Shown here: positions 26,890 through 36,050 of the stretch, in pieces
Layout of the letters: the number at the start of each line of letters is the position of its first letter
Numbering within the stretch: the stretch's first letter is position 1
Assembly (NCBI RefSeq): GCF_017599305.1
Contig: NZ_JAGFWR010000012.1
Location: 1-64,000, forward strand
DNA from: Micromonospora antibiotica
GTDB lineage: Bacteria; Actinomycetota; Actinomycetes; Mycobacteriales; Micromonosporaceae
Length of the DNA: 64,000 nt
Reading direction: 5' to 3'
Notes under the pieces: generated by a model
Databases searched by the model: none
What the model saw: the letters and a program-made list of their open reading frames with translations, nothing else
What the model was told of the DNA's origin: nothing
Program-made: the position numbers and the translations under genes

Positions 26890-27717
26890 TCAGCGGCGGC
26901 CCGGCTCCTTGACCAGCCAGTCCAGGAGGGCGTCCAGCGGCTCCTGCCACCGGGTGTCCAGCATCAGGTCGTGACCCATGCCGGGGAAGAGCAGCGGGGC
27001 CGCGCCGTACCTGCCGGCCGCCCGGGTCAGGGCGGCCGGCGGGACGACCCGGTCGTCCGGGCTGCCCAGCACCAGCACGGGTGGGTGACCCACCGCCGGC
27101 TCGGCCGGTCGGCCGGCGAGCAGCTGCCACTGGGCCCGCCGGTCGGCCCGCCCCAGCCGGGCCAGGTGCCGCCGGGCGTCCGCGTCGGGCAGTTCCCGGC
27201 CGAACAGCTGCCGGCGGTGCAGCCGCAGCGCCCCGCCGAACAGGGCGGGCAGCGTGCCGACCGGGTTGGCGCGCAGCGCCGCGAGGGCCGTGGCCGGGCC
27301 ACCGAGCACCGGCGCGACCAGCACCGCGGCCCGGGCCGGATACCGGGCCAACGCGTGCGACACCACCAACGCCCCGGCGCCGTGCCCCACCAGCACCGCC
27401 TGACGCGGCAGCTCCGCCGCCGCCTGGACCACATCATGGGTGTACGCCCGCAGCGTCGCCCCCGGCGCAGGTTCGCTGCCGCCGTGCCCGCGCAGGCTCA
27501 CCGCGTACGCGGGAAAACCGCGCGACGCGGCGTGCTCCAGCCAGTGCTCGGCGAACGCCCAGGCCCCGTGCCCGAACCCCGGGACGAACAGCAGCGGTGG
27601 GCATCCCTCGTCCAGCTCGGGCACGGCGCTGAGCACCTCCCGGCGGGCCGCACGGACCGGGTGCGCCCACTCCCGGCCCCGCAGGATCCGTACCCGCTCC
27701 TCGGTCGTCCCGCTCAC
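26890..27717 (-). CDS. Alpha/beta-fold hydrolase
   Basis: Protein of 275 residues with the alpha/beta hydrolase pattern: PPLLFVPGFGHGAWAF (oxyanion HG-type loop), VSLRGHGGSEP, the nucleophile elbow as VLVGHGAGALV (position of the serine occupied by His-Gly-Ala, so GxSxG is altered to GHGAG), an aspartate in GSPDDRVVP and a histidine in PGMGHDLML. Loss of the classic serine is notable: it may be inactive, or use another nucleophile. GTG 27717 overlaps the stop of the monooxygenase gene (GTGA). The pairing suggests that it acts on, or assists with, the monooxygenase product. Confidence 0.87.
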   Translation of the reverse strand: MSGTTEERVRILRGREWAHPVRAARREVLSAVPELDEGCPPLLFVPGFGHGAWAFAEHWLEHAASRGFPAYAVSLRGHGGSEPAPGATLRAYTHDVVQAAAELPRQAVLVGHGAGALVVSHALARYPARAAVLVAPVLGGPATALAALRANPVGTLPALFGGALRLHRRQLFGRELPDADARRHLARLGRADRRAQWQLLAGRPAEPAVGHPPVLVLGSPDDRVVPPAALTRAAGRYGAAPLLFPGMGHDLMLDTRWQEPLDALLDWLVKEPGRR

Positions 27718-29120
27718 TTGCCCTCCAAGTCGTCGAGGGCGCGCTGCACCGCGCGCAGGTAGTCGACGTGGCCCACCTCGAACCAGTGCCGGCTGCTGTC
27801 CTTGACCCTCCCGGCGTACCGCTCCCCCGCGCCGGCCGCCACCCGGGACGCGAACGCGGCGGCCCGCTGCGGCCGGTCCCGACGCAACCGCAGCGACCGG
27901 GCGAAGAGCACCGTCTGCCAGTGCGCCAGGGTGAACAGGCCCGAGTCGGGCTGCAACAGCCCGGCCACCGCCAGGGTCGGGTGGCCCGGCGGGAAGGCGT
28001 GCAGCCAGAGCCGGGGCCGGCCGGAGCCGTCGGCGTCGCCGAGGATCTGCGGGTCGAGGAACTCGAAGCGGGGCAGGTAACCGGTGGCGAAGACGACCAG
28101 CTCGGGGTCGATCTCCCGGCCGTCGGTGAGGCTCACCCCGCCGGGATGGAACCGGGCCACCTCCGGGACCGGGGTGATCTCGCCGTGGCCGACGTAGTAG
28201 ACCAGTTGGCTGTTGGCGATCGGGTGCGTCTCGTAGACCCGGTGGTCGGGCTTCGGCAGCCCGAACCGGGTCAGGTCGCCGACGGTCAGCCGCAGGGTCC
28301 GGTGGTAGAGCCACTGCCGCAGCCGCAGCGGCACCCGCCACGACAGCAGCGCGTCGTTGACCTGGTCGGCGGGGCGGCCGAGGACGTACTTGGGGGCGTA
28401 CCAGTAGCCGCGGCGGGTGGAGTGCCAGCAGCGGGACGCCTGCTGGGCGGCCTCGACGGCCAGGTCACAGCCGGTGTTTCCGGCCCCGACCACCAGCACC
28501 CGCTTGCCGCGCAGCTGGGCGGGGTCCTTGTAGGACGAGGCGTGCATGACCTCGCCCCGGAACTCCTCCAGCCCTTCGTAGCGGGGCAGCTTCGGTGACC
28601 AGTTGTGCCCGTTGGCGACCAGCACGGCGGCGTACCGGGAGGTGCGTTCGGGGCCGTACCCGCCGGTGCTGCGGGTGGTGACGTCCCACCGGTCGCCGTC
28701 GACGGGTTCCACCCGGACCACCTCGGTGCCGAACCAGATGTGCCGGCGCAGGTCGAAGTGGTCGGCGTACCGCTCGAAGTAGGACAGCACCTGACCGTGG
28801 TGCGGGTAGTCCGGCCAGGAGTCCGGCATGGGGAAGTCGGGGAACTGGGTGAACGGCCGCGACGAGATGAGGTGGGTGCTGGCGTACACCGGGCTGCGGT
28901 CGTGCCGCCAGTTCCAGGCACCGCCGACGCCGGTTTCCCGTTCGTAGCAGTCGACGCCGAAGCCGTGTTCGGTGAGGTTCTTGACGGCGGTGAGGCCGCT
29001 GGCCCCGGCCCCGATCACGCAGACCGTGTCGCCCCGGTCGGAGACCGGCCGGCCGTCCCGGCTCGGGGCGGGCGTCGTGGTCTCCGGATCGGGCCGGCCG
29101 TGCTCGGTGGAGGAGGGCAC
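27714..29120 (-). CDS. Flavin-containing monooxygenase
   Basis: FAD/NADPH monooxygenase of 468 residues. FAD motif VCVIGAGASGLTAVKNL (about 33-49), NADPH motif VLVVGAGNTGCDLAVE (about 208-223), the FMO fingerprint FRGEVMHASSYK (about 187-198; F-x-G-x3-H-x4), and a late FATGYLPRFEF. The spacing identifies an FMO more than a Baeyer-Villiger enzyme, though the groups overlap. It should oxygenate soft nucleophiles (N or S) or ketones. GTG 29120 has a perfect AGGAG 8 bases upstream. First gene of a two-gene unit with the hydrolase. Confidence 0.92.
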   Translation of the reverse strand: MPSSTEHGRPDPETTTPAPSRDGRPVSDRGDTVCVIGAGASGLTAVKNLTEHGFGVDCYERETGVGGAWNWRHDRSPVYASTHLISSRPFTQFPDFPMPDSWPDYPHHGQVLSYFERYADHFDLRRHIWFGTEVVRVEPVDGDRWDVTTRSTGGYGPERTSRYAAVLVANGHNWSPKLPRYEGLEEFRGEVMHASSYKDPAQLRGKRVLVVGAGNTGCDLAVEAAQQASRCWHSTRRGYWYAPKYVLGRPADQVNDALLSWRVPLRLRQWLYHRTLRLTVGDLTRFGLPKPDHRVYETHPIANSQLVYYVGHGEITPVPEVARFHPGGVSLTDGREIDPELVVFATGYLPRFEFLDPQILGDADGSGRPRLWLHAFPPGHPTLAVAGLLQPDSGLFTLAHWQTVLFARSLRLRRDRPQRAAAFASRVAAGAGERYAGRVKDSSRHWFEVGHVDYLRAVQRALDDLEGK

Positions 29121-29276
29121 CGGAAATCTCCTTTGATGCGGCCAGGTACGCCGGTTCGACGGGCATCCTCCCCGTACCCGCGTCCCGTTGTCCAGCCCGG
29201 CTCGCGGGGGCCCGGACCCGGCGACGGCTGCTCCCCGGCCGGCGGCGTCGGCCCGCCGGGGAGGCCTGCCGGCCGG

Positions 29277-30110
29277 TCAGCCGGCGGCGGGCAGCAGCAG
29301 GTCGACCAGGACCGGGAAGTGGTCGCTGGCCCGGCGGGTCGTCGGGGTGTCCACCACGTCGTAGCCGACGACCTCGACGCGTGGGTCGACGAAGAGGGCG
29401 TCGATGCGCCGGCGTGGGTTGGTGCACGAGTAGGTGTGCCGGTCGGCCGCGTCGGCGGCGACCGCGGCGTCGACGAGTCCGCTCGCGACGGTGCCCCAGG
29501 CCGGGCCGTCCGGGCCCTCGTTGAGGTCGGCCCCGAAGACCACCGGCAGGTCGCTCGCGGCCAGTTCCCGCTTGAGCAGCGCGGCCTGGCCGGGGCGTTC
29601 GGCCGGGTCGGTGGCCAGGTGCGAGCCGGCCAGCAGGAACCGGGCCCCGCCGACCTGACAGCGGGCGTACGCCGCGCCACGCAGGTGCCGGCCCGGGGTG
29701 AGCGGGAACCGTTGGCAGTGCGTCCCGGTCACCCGGACCCGCAGGCTGGTCAGCAGCAGGTTGCCCAGCGAGGGCAGGCCACCGGCGGCCACCACCAGGC
29801 CGAACGAGTCGGCGAGGGTGGCGGACTTCTGCCGCCACCGGAACCGGCGCGGCGCCTCCTGCACGATCACCACGTCCGGGGCGGCCTCGCGGACCACGCT
29901 GGCCAGCGCCGCGGTGTCGTCGCGCTGGCTGTGGATGTTGTACGACACCACCCGCAGCGGCACCCGGGCGGCACCGGTCGGGGCGGCCCCGGCGGGGGCA
30001 CCCGACCCGGCGGCCCCGGCGGCGGCGAGCCTGTCGGCGGTGGGGCTGTCGGCGCTGGTGCTGGCGGCGGTGGGGCCGGCGGCGGCCGGGGCCGGCGGTG
30101 CGGCGGTCAC
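29277..30110 (-). CDS. Endonuclease/exonuclease/phosphatase family protein
   Basis: Protein of 277 residues. After an Ala/Pro-rich disordered head (about 1-48) the EEP fold begins with LRVVSYNIHSQRDD (Asn metal ligand), VVIVQEAP (catalytic Glu), LLAGSHLATDPAERPGQ (His), VVFGADLNEGPDG (Asp-Asn pair), and ends RASDHFPVLVDL (catalytic Asp-His). All expected active-site residues are present. Substrate could be DNA, RNA, a phosphoinositide or a sphingomyelin-type lipid; no signal peptide, so cytoplasmic. GTG start overlaps the stop of the ROK gene. Confidence 0.88.
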   Translation of the reverse strand: MTAAPPAPAAAGPTAASTSADSPTADRLAAAGAAGSGAPAGAAPTGAARVPLRVVSYNIHSQRDDTAALASVVREAAPDVVIVQEAPRRFRWRQKSATLADSFGLVVAAGGLPSLGNLLLTSLRVRVTGTHCQRFPLTPGRHLRGAAYARCQVGGARFLLAGSHLATDPAERPGQAALLKRELAASDLPVVFGADLNEGPDGPAWGTVASGLVDAAVAADAADRHTYSCTNPRRRIDALFVDPRVEVVGYDVVDTPTTRRASDHFPVLVDLLLPAAG

Positions 30111-31054
30111 CGGCGGCGGGCCAGGTCGGCGGCGCCGATGACGCCGGCGGTGTTGCCCAGCTCGGCGGGGCGCACCTGCGCCACCGGGAGTCGGCTGCGC
30201 TGGGCCAGCGCGTCGGCGAAGGACCGCCGGGTCGGGCCGAGCAGCAGGTCACCGGCGTCCACCACGCCGCCGCCGACCACCAGCACCTGCGGGTCGAGGA
30301 TCTGGGCCATGTCGGCGAGGCTGGTGCCGAGCCAGCGGCCGATCTGGGCGAACGCCTCGGCCGAGATCGGGTCGCCGGCCTGCGCGGCGGTGGTGACCAT
30401 CGGCCCGGTGATCGCCTCGGCCTCGCCACCGGCCAGCTCCAGCAGGGCGGTGGCCCGCTGCGGCTCCTGTCGGGCGCCGGCCCGGGCGAACCGGACCAGG
30501 GCGCTGCCGCTGGCGTACTGCTCGATGCAGCCGAGCCGGCCGCAGCCGCACTGGTGGCCGTCGGGGACGGTGAGCATGTGGCCCAGCTCGGCGGCGATGC
30601 CGTTGGCGCCACGGACCAGCTCACCGCCGAGCACGATGCCGCCGCCGACACCGGTACCGATGGTGAACATGACCATGGAGTCGTCGGCGTCGCGGGCCGC
30701 GCCGTGCCGGAACTCGGCCCAGGCCGCCACGTTGCCGTCGTTCTCGACGATCACCGGCAGCCCGGTGGCGGTGCTGACGTAGTCGCGCAGCGGTTCGTCG
30801 CGCCAGGCCAGGTTGGGGGCGAAGAGGACGGTGGAGCGGGAGGCGTCGATCCAGCCGGCCGCGCCGATCCCCACCGCGTCCACCTGGTGGCCGGTGGACA
30901 GCTCGGTGACCAGCTCGATGATGACGTCGCGGGTCTTGCCGACGTCGTCCGCGGGGGTGTCCCGCCGGGCCTGCACGAGAACCCGGCCGGTGTCGTCCAC
31001 GACACCGCCGGCCACCTTCGTGCCACCGACGTCGACTCCGATGGTCAGCGTCAC
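30107..31054 (-). CDS. ROK family sugar kinase (glucokinase type)
   Basis: Protein of 315 residues. TIGVDVGGTKVAGGVVDDTG is the ATP phosphate-1 motif, VENDGNVAAWAE carries the catalytic aspartate, TGVGGGIVLGG follows, and the ROK zinc motif reads GHQCGCGRLGCIEQYASG with His in ELGHML. No N-terminal helix-turn-helix, so a kinase not a repressor. Position near fadD and a START-domain gene resembles Streptomyces glkA, so glucokinase is the best guess, making glucose 6-phosphate also for OtsA. GTG 31054 has GGGGAG 8 bases upstream; GTG 31063 would overlap that site. Confidence 0.9.
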   Translation of the reverse strand: MTLTIGVDVGGTKVAGGVVDDTGRVLVQARRDTPADDVGKTRDVIIELVTELSTGHQVDAVGIGAAGWIDASRSTVLFAPNLAWRDEPLRDYVSTATGLPVIVENDGNVAAWAEFRHGAARDADDSMVMFTIGTGVGGGIVLGGELVRGANGIAAELGHMLTVPDGHQCGCGRLGCIEQYASGSALVRFARAGARQEPQRATALLELAGGEAEAITGPMVTTAAQAGDPISAEAFAQIGRWLGTSLADMAQILDPQVLVVGGGVVDAGDLLLGPTRRSFADALAQRSRLPVAQVRPAELGNTAGVIGAADLARRR

Positions 31055-31127
31055 CGCGGCCACTCCCCTCTGCTGTGCTGCCCGGCATCGACCGAAACAG
31101 GCCGTACGCTGCCGGGATGTCCGGTAG

Positions 31128-31811
31128 TCAGGCCCCGTCGCCTGGTGCGTCCCCGTCCGCGCCGGCCGGCGCGCGCGAGGCGGGCACCACGTGACCGTCG
31201 GCCGTGGGCCGGACCTGCTGGGCCGGCGCGGCCGGCCCGGCGTCGTCGACGGGCGGTGCGGCGACGGCCGGTGCGACCGCGTCCTCCGCCCGGGTGGCGG
31301 CGGACCAGACGTCCCGCTCCGGCGCCGACGCAGAATCATGCCCGGTGCGGGTGGCCTCGCGCCACACATGATCGGCCTCGGAATCGGAAGGGCCGCCCCG
31401 ACCTGTCGTCGCGCTGGCGTCACCGGGCGTCCCGTGGGATGCTTCCCCGCCTGCGGGCGGGGCGAACGCCCGCATCAGGCTGGCGATTCCGGCGGCCAGG
31501 TCCCCCGCGCCGGTGGCGAGCCGCTCGGCGAACTCGGGACTGGGATCGCGCAAGGCGGTGACAGCCCGGCAGATCGGACAGATGCAGCACTCGGGTGATC
31601 CGGTGGCGAAACCCTCCGCCCGGTGGGTGCCGGCGGTCGGCCGGGCCGCGCCGGCACTGTGACCGAGGACACCCGAGACGATCCCACCGAGCGGACCCCA
31701 CGGTCCCGCCCCCGACCCGGTGCCGGCGGAGGCCAGCCGGGCCGTCGCGAGCAGCGTGGCGACCAGCCGTTCCGCTTCCTCCCGGGCCGAGCCCGGTTCC
31801 GTTGCGCCCAT
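31128..31811 (-). CDS. Hypothetical protein with CICPICR motif
   Basis: Protein of 227 residues; ATG 31811 has GGAGGAG 7 bases upstream. The folded part is the N-terminal half: a helix EEAERLVATLLATARLA, then the metal-site-like ECCICPICR (about 75-83), then a helix with SPEFAERLATGAGDLAAGI. The rest is Ala/Pro/Asp-rich and disordered. Similar genes stand beside glkA and START-domain genes in Streptomyces, but I cannot name the family. Possibly a zinc-binding small regulator. It follows the START-domain gene on the same strand with 37 bases between. Confidence 0.75.
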   Translation of the reverse strand: MGATEPGSAREEAERLVATLLATARLASAGTGSGAGPWGPLGGIVSGVLGHSAGAARPTAGTHRAEGFATGSPECCICPICRAVTALRDPSPEFAERLATGAGDLAAGIASLMRAFAPPAGGEASHGTPGDASATTGRGGPSDSEADHVWREATRTGHDSASAPERDVWSAATRAEDAVAPAVAAPPVDDAGPAAPAQQVRPTADGHVVPASRAPAGADGDAPGDGA

Positions 31812-31848
31812 GGTCGGCTCCTCCGTCGTGTCGCCGGCCGTTGTGTCG

Positions 31849-32301
31849 CTACGCCGCACCGGGTGCTTCTACCCGGCGCTTGAGCTGCTTCAACGCCGTA
31901 TCCATGATCATTTTCTCGGCCTTGCGGCGAAACATGCCGAGCATGCCCACCGACAACTCGACCTCAAGCGTGTAGGTCACCGTGCAGGTGCCGTCCGGGT
32001 TGCCGACCAGGTCGTACGAGCCACGCTGGGTCTTCTGCATCTTCGAGGGTGCCACCAGGTGCCACTCGACGCGGGAGAGGTCCTCGGCGTACTCGTAGGC
32101 CAGCACGTACTCGTCGGCCATCACCCCGGCGTCGATGGTGAACCGGACCTGGCTGGCGTAGCCGTCCTCGTACTCCTCGACGACCTCGGCCCGACGCACC
32201 GCCTCGGTCCACCGGGGGTAACTCGCGAAGTCACAGATGACCGCCGCCACCCGGTCCGGTGACGCGCCGATGATGATCGACTGGGTGGAGGAGTCCGCCA
32301 T
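31849..32301 (-). CDS. START/SRPBCC-fold protein (Rv2185c type)
   Basis: Protein of 150 residues with the helix-grip fold of polyketide cyclase/dehydrase-like lipid-binding proteins. It opens with TQSIIIGASPDRVAAVICDFASYPRWTEAV, the usual start of the family, and ends in the long C-terminal helix AEKMIMDTALKQLKRRVEA. It would bind a hydrophobic ligand; no catalytic residues can be assigned. The homologous gene in M. tuberculosis is Rv2185c, also close to fadD15, consistent with a lipid role. ATG preceded by TAGCCT at 6 bases: leaderless. Confidence 0.88.
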   Translation of the reverse strand: MADSSTQSIIIGASPDRVAAVICDFASYPRWTEAVRRAEVVEEYEDGYASQVRFTIDAGVMADEYVLAYEYAEDLSRVEWHLVAPSKMQKTQRGSYDLVGNPDGTCTVTYTLEVELSVGMLGMFRRKAEKMIMDTALKQLKRRVEAPGAA

Positions 32302-32307
32302 GGGGGG

Positions 32308-32313
32308 AGGCTA
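32308..32313 (-). promoter_or_regulatory. Putative -10 element of the START-domain gene (leaderless)
   Basis: Minus-strand TAGCCT with a 6-base spacer to the ATG at 32301 and no ribosome binding site. Confidence 0.45.
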
Positions 32314-32477
32314 CCCGCCGCCTCCGCCGGCCGCCCCGCTCCACCCCCGAAGCCGGGTCCCGGGCCGCCCCGCAGCGGGGCCGGGGGTGGCCCGCCGCGG
32401 GCTCCCGGGCCGTCCCCGACGGGGTCCGGGCCGGTGGGGCGGGCAACCTGCCTGGGGCGTTCGGTGGGCCGGCCGGG

Positions 32478-32483
32478 TAGGTT
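32478..32483 (+). promoter_or_regulatory. Putative -10 element of fadD15
   Basis: TAGGTT followed by 6 bases and an in-frame ATG at 32490. Either the mRNA is leaderless and starts there, or it has a 48-base leader with GAGGGAG ahead of the GTG at 32538. Confidence 0.4.
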
Positions 32484-32537
32484 TCGACCATGCCGGCCCG
32501 AGGTCGGCCCGGCCAGTGCGAGCACGAGGGAGTGCAG

Positions 32538-34337
32538 GTGCGCGAGTTCTCCGTTCCGCCGATCGTCAGCATCGGCGACGCGGCAAACCTGACCGACCCG
32601 GTCTGGGACAACGCCGAGGCGGCCCCGGACGCGGTGCAGTTCGTCCGGCCCGCCGCCGACGGCAGCGCCGGGACCGACGTCACCTGCCGGCAGTTCCGCG
32701 ACGAGGTCGTGGCGGTCGCCCGGGGCCTGGCCGGCGCGGGGGTGGCCCCCGGTGACCGGGTCGCCCTGATGAGCCGCACCCGCTACGAGTGGACCCTGCT
32801 CGACTACGCCATCTGGGTGGCCGGCGCGGTCACCGTCCCGATCTACGAGACGTCCAGCGCCGAGCAGGCCGCCTGGATCCTCGCCGACTCCGGCGCGGTC
32901 GCCGTGGTGGTGGAGACCAACAGCCACGCCACCCTGGTCGCCGGGGTCCGCGACCGGCTGCCCGAGCTGCGCGACGTCTGGCAGATCGAGCTGGGTGGGG
33001 TGAACGAGATCGTCGCCGCCGGAGCGTCGGTCGACCCCGCCGAGATCGAGCGCCGCCGCACCTCGGTCAGCGCCGACGACGTCGCCACGATCATCTACAC
33101 CAGCGGCACCACCGGCCGCCCCAAGGGCTGCGTGCTGACCCACCGCAACATGTACGCCGACATCGCCAACGCGGTGCCGGTGCTGCCGAACCTGTTCCGG
33201 CCGGGGGCCTCGACCCTGCTGTTCCTCCCCCTGGCGCACGCCTTCGCCCGGCTCATCCAGATCGGGGTGGTGCAGGCCCGGGCCACGATGGCGCACTGCG
33301 CCGACACCCGGGACCTGGTCGCCCAGCTCCAGGAGTTCCGGCCGACGTTCGTGCTCTCGGTGCCACGGGTCTTCGAGAAGGTCTACAACGGCGCCCGGCA
33401 GAAGGCCCAGGCCGACGGCAAGGGCGCGATCTTCGACCGGGCGGAGAAGGTCGCCATCGCCTGGAGCGAGGCGCAGGAGACCCCGGGAGGTCCCGGGTTC
33501 GCGCTGCGCGCCCAGCACACGGTCTTCGACCGGCTGGTCTACCGGAAGCTGCGGGCCGCCCTCGGTGGCCGGTGCCGGGACGCGATCTCCGGCGGTGCCC
33601 CGCTCGGCGCCCGGCTCGGGCACTTCTTCCGGGGCATCGGGGTGACCATCTGCGAGGGGTACGGCCTCACCGAGACCTCCCCCGCCGCCGCGGCCAACCT
33701 GCCCACCGGCACGAAGATCGGCACCGTCGGCCGGCCGCTGCCCGGCGTGACCATCCGGATCGCCGACGACGGCGAGATCCTGATCGCCGGTGACCTGATC
33801 TTCCAGGGCTACTGGAAGAACGAGTCGGCCACCGCCGAGGCGCTCGTCGACGGCTGGTTCCGCACCGGCGACCTGGGGCACCTCGACGACGACGGTTTCC
33901 TCAGCATCACCGGCCGCAAGAAGGAGATCATCGTGACGGCCGCCGGCAAGAACGTCGCCCCGGCCGTGTTGGAGGACCAGGTCCGGGCGCATCCGCTGGT
34001 CAGCCAGTGCGTGGTGGTCGGTGACCGGCAGCCGTTCATCGCCGCCCTGGTCACCGTCGACGAGGAGGCCCTGCCGAAGTGGCTGGCCGGGCACGGACTG
34101 CCCGAGGACACCCCGGTCGAACAGCTCGTGACGCACGACGGGCTGCGGGCCGAGATCCAGGGGGCGGTGGACACCGCCAACCTGGCCGTCTCCAAGGCCG
34201 AATCGATCAAGGTGTTCCGCATCCTGCCCCGCGACTTCACCGAGGCGACCGGCGAGCTGACCCCCTCACTCAAGGTCAAGCGGCAGGTCGTGCACAAGTC
34301 GTACGCGGCCGAGATCGCGGAGATCTACCAAGGCTGA
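32538..34337 (+). CDS. fadD15: Long-chain fatty-acid CoA ligase (FadD15 type)
   Basis: AMP-forming acyl-CoA synthetase of 599 residues. Motifs: the AMP-binding TIIYTSGTTGRPKGCVLTH (about 180-198), YGLTETSPAAAANLP, GWFRTGDLGHLDDDGFL and the GRKKEIIVTAAGKNVAP hinge with C-terminal lysine region. The start VREFSVPP equals the N-terminus of mycobacterial and Streptomyces homologues and has GAGGGAG at 5 bases, so GTG 32538 was preferred to ATG 32490. Activates long-chain fatty acids for lipid synthesis or oxidation. Divergent from the START-domain gene; macS follows 14 bases later. Confidence 0.94.
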   Translation: MREFSVPPIVSIGDAANLTDPVWDNAEAAPDAVQFVRPAADGSAGTDVTCRQFRDEVVAVARGLAGAGVAPGDRVALMSRTRYEWTLLDYAIWVAGAVTVPIYETSSAEQAAWILADSGAVAVVVETNSHATLVAGVRDRLPELRDVWQIELGGVNEIVAAGASVDPAEIERRRTSVSADDVATIIYTSGTTGRPKGCVLTHRNMYADIANAVPVLPNLFRPGASTLLFLPLAHAFARLIQIGVVQARATMAHCADTRDLVAQLQEFRPTFVLSVPRVFEKVYNGARQKAQADGKGAIFDRAEKVAIAWSEAQETPGGPGFALRAQHTVFDRLVYRKLRAALGGRCRDAISGGAPLGARLGHFFRGIGVTICEGYGLTETSPAAAANLPTGTKIGTVGRPLPGVTIRIADDGEILIAGDLIFQGYWKNESATAEALVDGWFRTGDLGHLDDDGFLSITGRKKEIIVTAAGKNVAPAVLEDQVRAHPLVSQCVVVGDRQPFIAALVTVDEEALPKWLAGHGLPEDTPVEQLVTHDGLRAEIQGAVDTANLAVSKAESIKVFRILPRDFTEATGELTPSLKVKRQVVHKSYAAEIAEIYQG

Positions 34338-34338
34338 C

Positions 34339-34344
34339 TACGAT
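34339..34344 (+). promoter_or_regulatory. Putative -10 element of macS (leaderless)
   Basis: TACGAT, 7-base spacer, then GTG 34352; begins 1 base after the fadD15 stop. Suggests that macS also has its own promoter besides read-through. Confidence 0.4.
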
Positions 34345-34351
34345 CCGTCAC

Positions 34352-36043
34352 GTGTCCGCCTCCACAGCTGTCCGCCCCCAGACGCGACCCGTCGCCGCCG
34401 CCGCGCGTGCGGTGATGCTCGCGCTGGTCGGCGCACTGACCCTGATCGCCACCGGCGATCCCGCCCAGCTCTGGTGGATCGCCCTGTTGGCGGTCGCCGG
34501 CGCACCCGCCCTGCTGGCCCCCGATCACCGGTTGATCGGCCCGTTGAGCCGGCTCGCCGAGGCGGTGGTGATCGGGCTGGCCGCCAGCCAGGTCGCCGTC
34601 TCCTCCACCCTCGGCTCGTCGGTCGGCGGGCTGGGCGCCTCGGCCGTACTGCCCTATCTGGCGGTGCCGGTGACGGTCACCGCGCTGCGCCGGCAGTTCC
34701 GTGAGGGGGCGGTGCTGCTCGGGGTCACCGCCGCCACCCTGGTGGTCGCCGGTGGTTTCACCGAGGTCGACGGCGGGCGGCAGTTGGGCCAGCCGGGCTA
34801 CCTGGCGGTCTGCGCGCAGTGGTTGATCCTCGCCGGGCTCGGCCTCTACGCCGCCGGCACGCTGCACCAGGTGATGCGGGTCCGGGCCGAGGGCAAGCCC
34901 CAGCCGTACGCCGAGGCGACCCGGCTGCTGACCCAGCTGCGCACGGTCGCCCGGCAGCTGCCCGGGGCCACCCTCGATCCGGGCGGCATCTCCGAGCACC
35001 TGCTGGAGGAGCTGCGGACCGTCGCCCCCGTCAACCGGGGCGCGGTGCTGTCGGCCAGCGGCGGCGGGCGGCTGGTGGTGCTCGCCCAGATCGGCGTGGA
35101 CCGGGTCGACTGGGAGACGACGCTGGACTCCGACTCGGCGATCGCCGACGCCTGGGCCAGTCAGCAGCCCCAGACCGCGGCCCGGTCGCAGGCCCGCTCG
35201 CACACCGGCGGGGACGTCTCGTCGCTGATCGTTCCGCTGGTCGCCGGGGTCCGCACGGTCGGCCTGGTGGTGCTGGAGGCGGACGCGGCACACGCGTACC
35301 CGCCGCCGGTGGTGTCCCGGGTGACCGCGCTGACCGGTCCGGCGGCGCTGCGGCTGGAGGCGGCGCTGCTCTTCGACGACGTGCGGTCGCTGGCCACCAA
35401 CGAGGAGCGCCAGCGGCTGGCCCGGGAGATCCACGACGGGGTGGCGCAGGAGCTGGTGATGGTCGGCTACGGCATCGACAACGCGCTGGCCTACGTCGAC
35501 GAGGACCCGAAGGAGACCGCCGAGGCGCTGCGCACCCTGCGCGGCGAGGTGACCCGGGTGATCACCGAGCTGCGGTTGAGCCTGTTCGAGCTGCGCAGCG
35601 AGGTGGACCGGCACGGCGGCCTGGCGGCGGCGATCGCCGAGTACGCCCGGACCGTGGGTTCGGCCGGCGGGCTGCGGGTGCACCTGTCGCTGGACGAGTC
35701 GACCGCCCGGCTGCCGGCCGCCACCGAGGCCGAGTTGCTGCGCATCGCGCAGGAGGCCGTGACCAACGCCCGCAAGCACGCCGGGGCGTCGAATCTCTGG
35801 GTCACCTGCGAGGTGGACCCCCCGTACGCGCAAATTGAAGTGTCGGATGACGGTCACGGCATCGGTGACCAGCGCACCGACGGTCACTACGGCCTTGCGA
35901 TCATGGCGGAGAGGGCGGAACGTATCCGGGGCCGGTTGGAGATCAGTCCCCGGCAACCCAGTGGTACGACCGTGGCGGTGGTGGTGGGTTCGTCGCCCCG
36001 GCGCGATAACGTGCGTGGCAGCGCAGCAGCAGAAGTGGAGTAA
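34352..36043 (+). CDS. macS: NarL-type sensor histidine kinase (MacS family)
   Basis: Membrane sensor of 563 residues. About five or six hydrophobic segments occupy residues 10-175; a GAF-like domain (about 205-345) follows; then the HisKA_3 dimerisation helix RQRLAREIHDGVAQELVMVG, whose histidine is the phosphorylation site, and a HATPase_c domain with EAVTNARKHAGAS (N box) and DDGHGIG (G1). The architecture and the adjacent LuxR-type regulator match MacS-MacR of Streptomyces (SCO2120/2121), linked to morphogenesis and antibiotic control there. The stimulus here is unknown. Confidence 0.9.
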   Translation: MSASTAVRPQTRPVAAAARAVMLALVGALTLIATGDPAQLWWIALLAVAGAPALLAPDHRLIGPLSRLAEAVVIGLAASQVAVSSTLGSSVGGLGASAVLPYLAVPVTVTALRRQFREGAVLLGVTAATLVVAGGFTEVDGGRQLGQPGYLAVCAQWLILAGLGLYAAGTLHQVMRVRAEGKPQPYAEATRLLTQLRTVARQLPGATLDPGGISEHLLEELRTVAPVNRGAVLSASGGGRLVVLAQIGVDRVDWETTLDSDSAIADAWASQQPQTAARSQARSHTGGDVSSLIVPLVAGVRTVGLVVLEADAAHAYPPPVVSRVTALTGPAALRLEAALLFDDVRSLATNEERQRLAREIHDGVAQELVMVGYGIDNALAYVDEDPKETAEALRTLRGEVTRVITELRLSLFELRSEVDRHGGLAAAIAEYARTVGSAGGLRVHLSLDESTARLPAATEAELLRIAQEAVTNARKHAGASNLWVTCEVDPPYAQIEVSDDGHGIGDQRTDGHYGLAIMAERAERIRGRLEISPRQPSGTTVAVVVGSSPRRDNVRGSAAAEVE

Positions 36044-36050
36044 TTCGAGG

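Noticed and set aside
32121..34136. 671-codon antisense frame opposite fadD15
   Set aside because: Overlaps two clear genes and has shadow-type composition.
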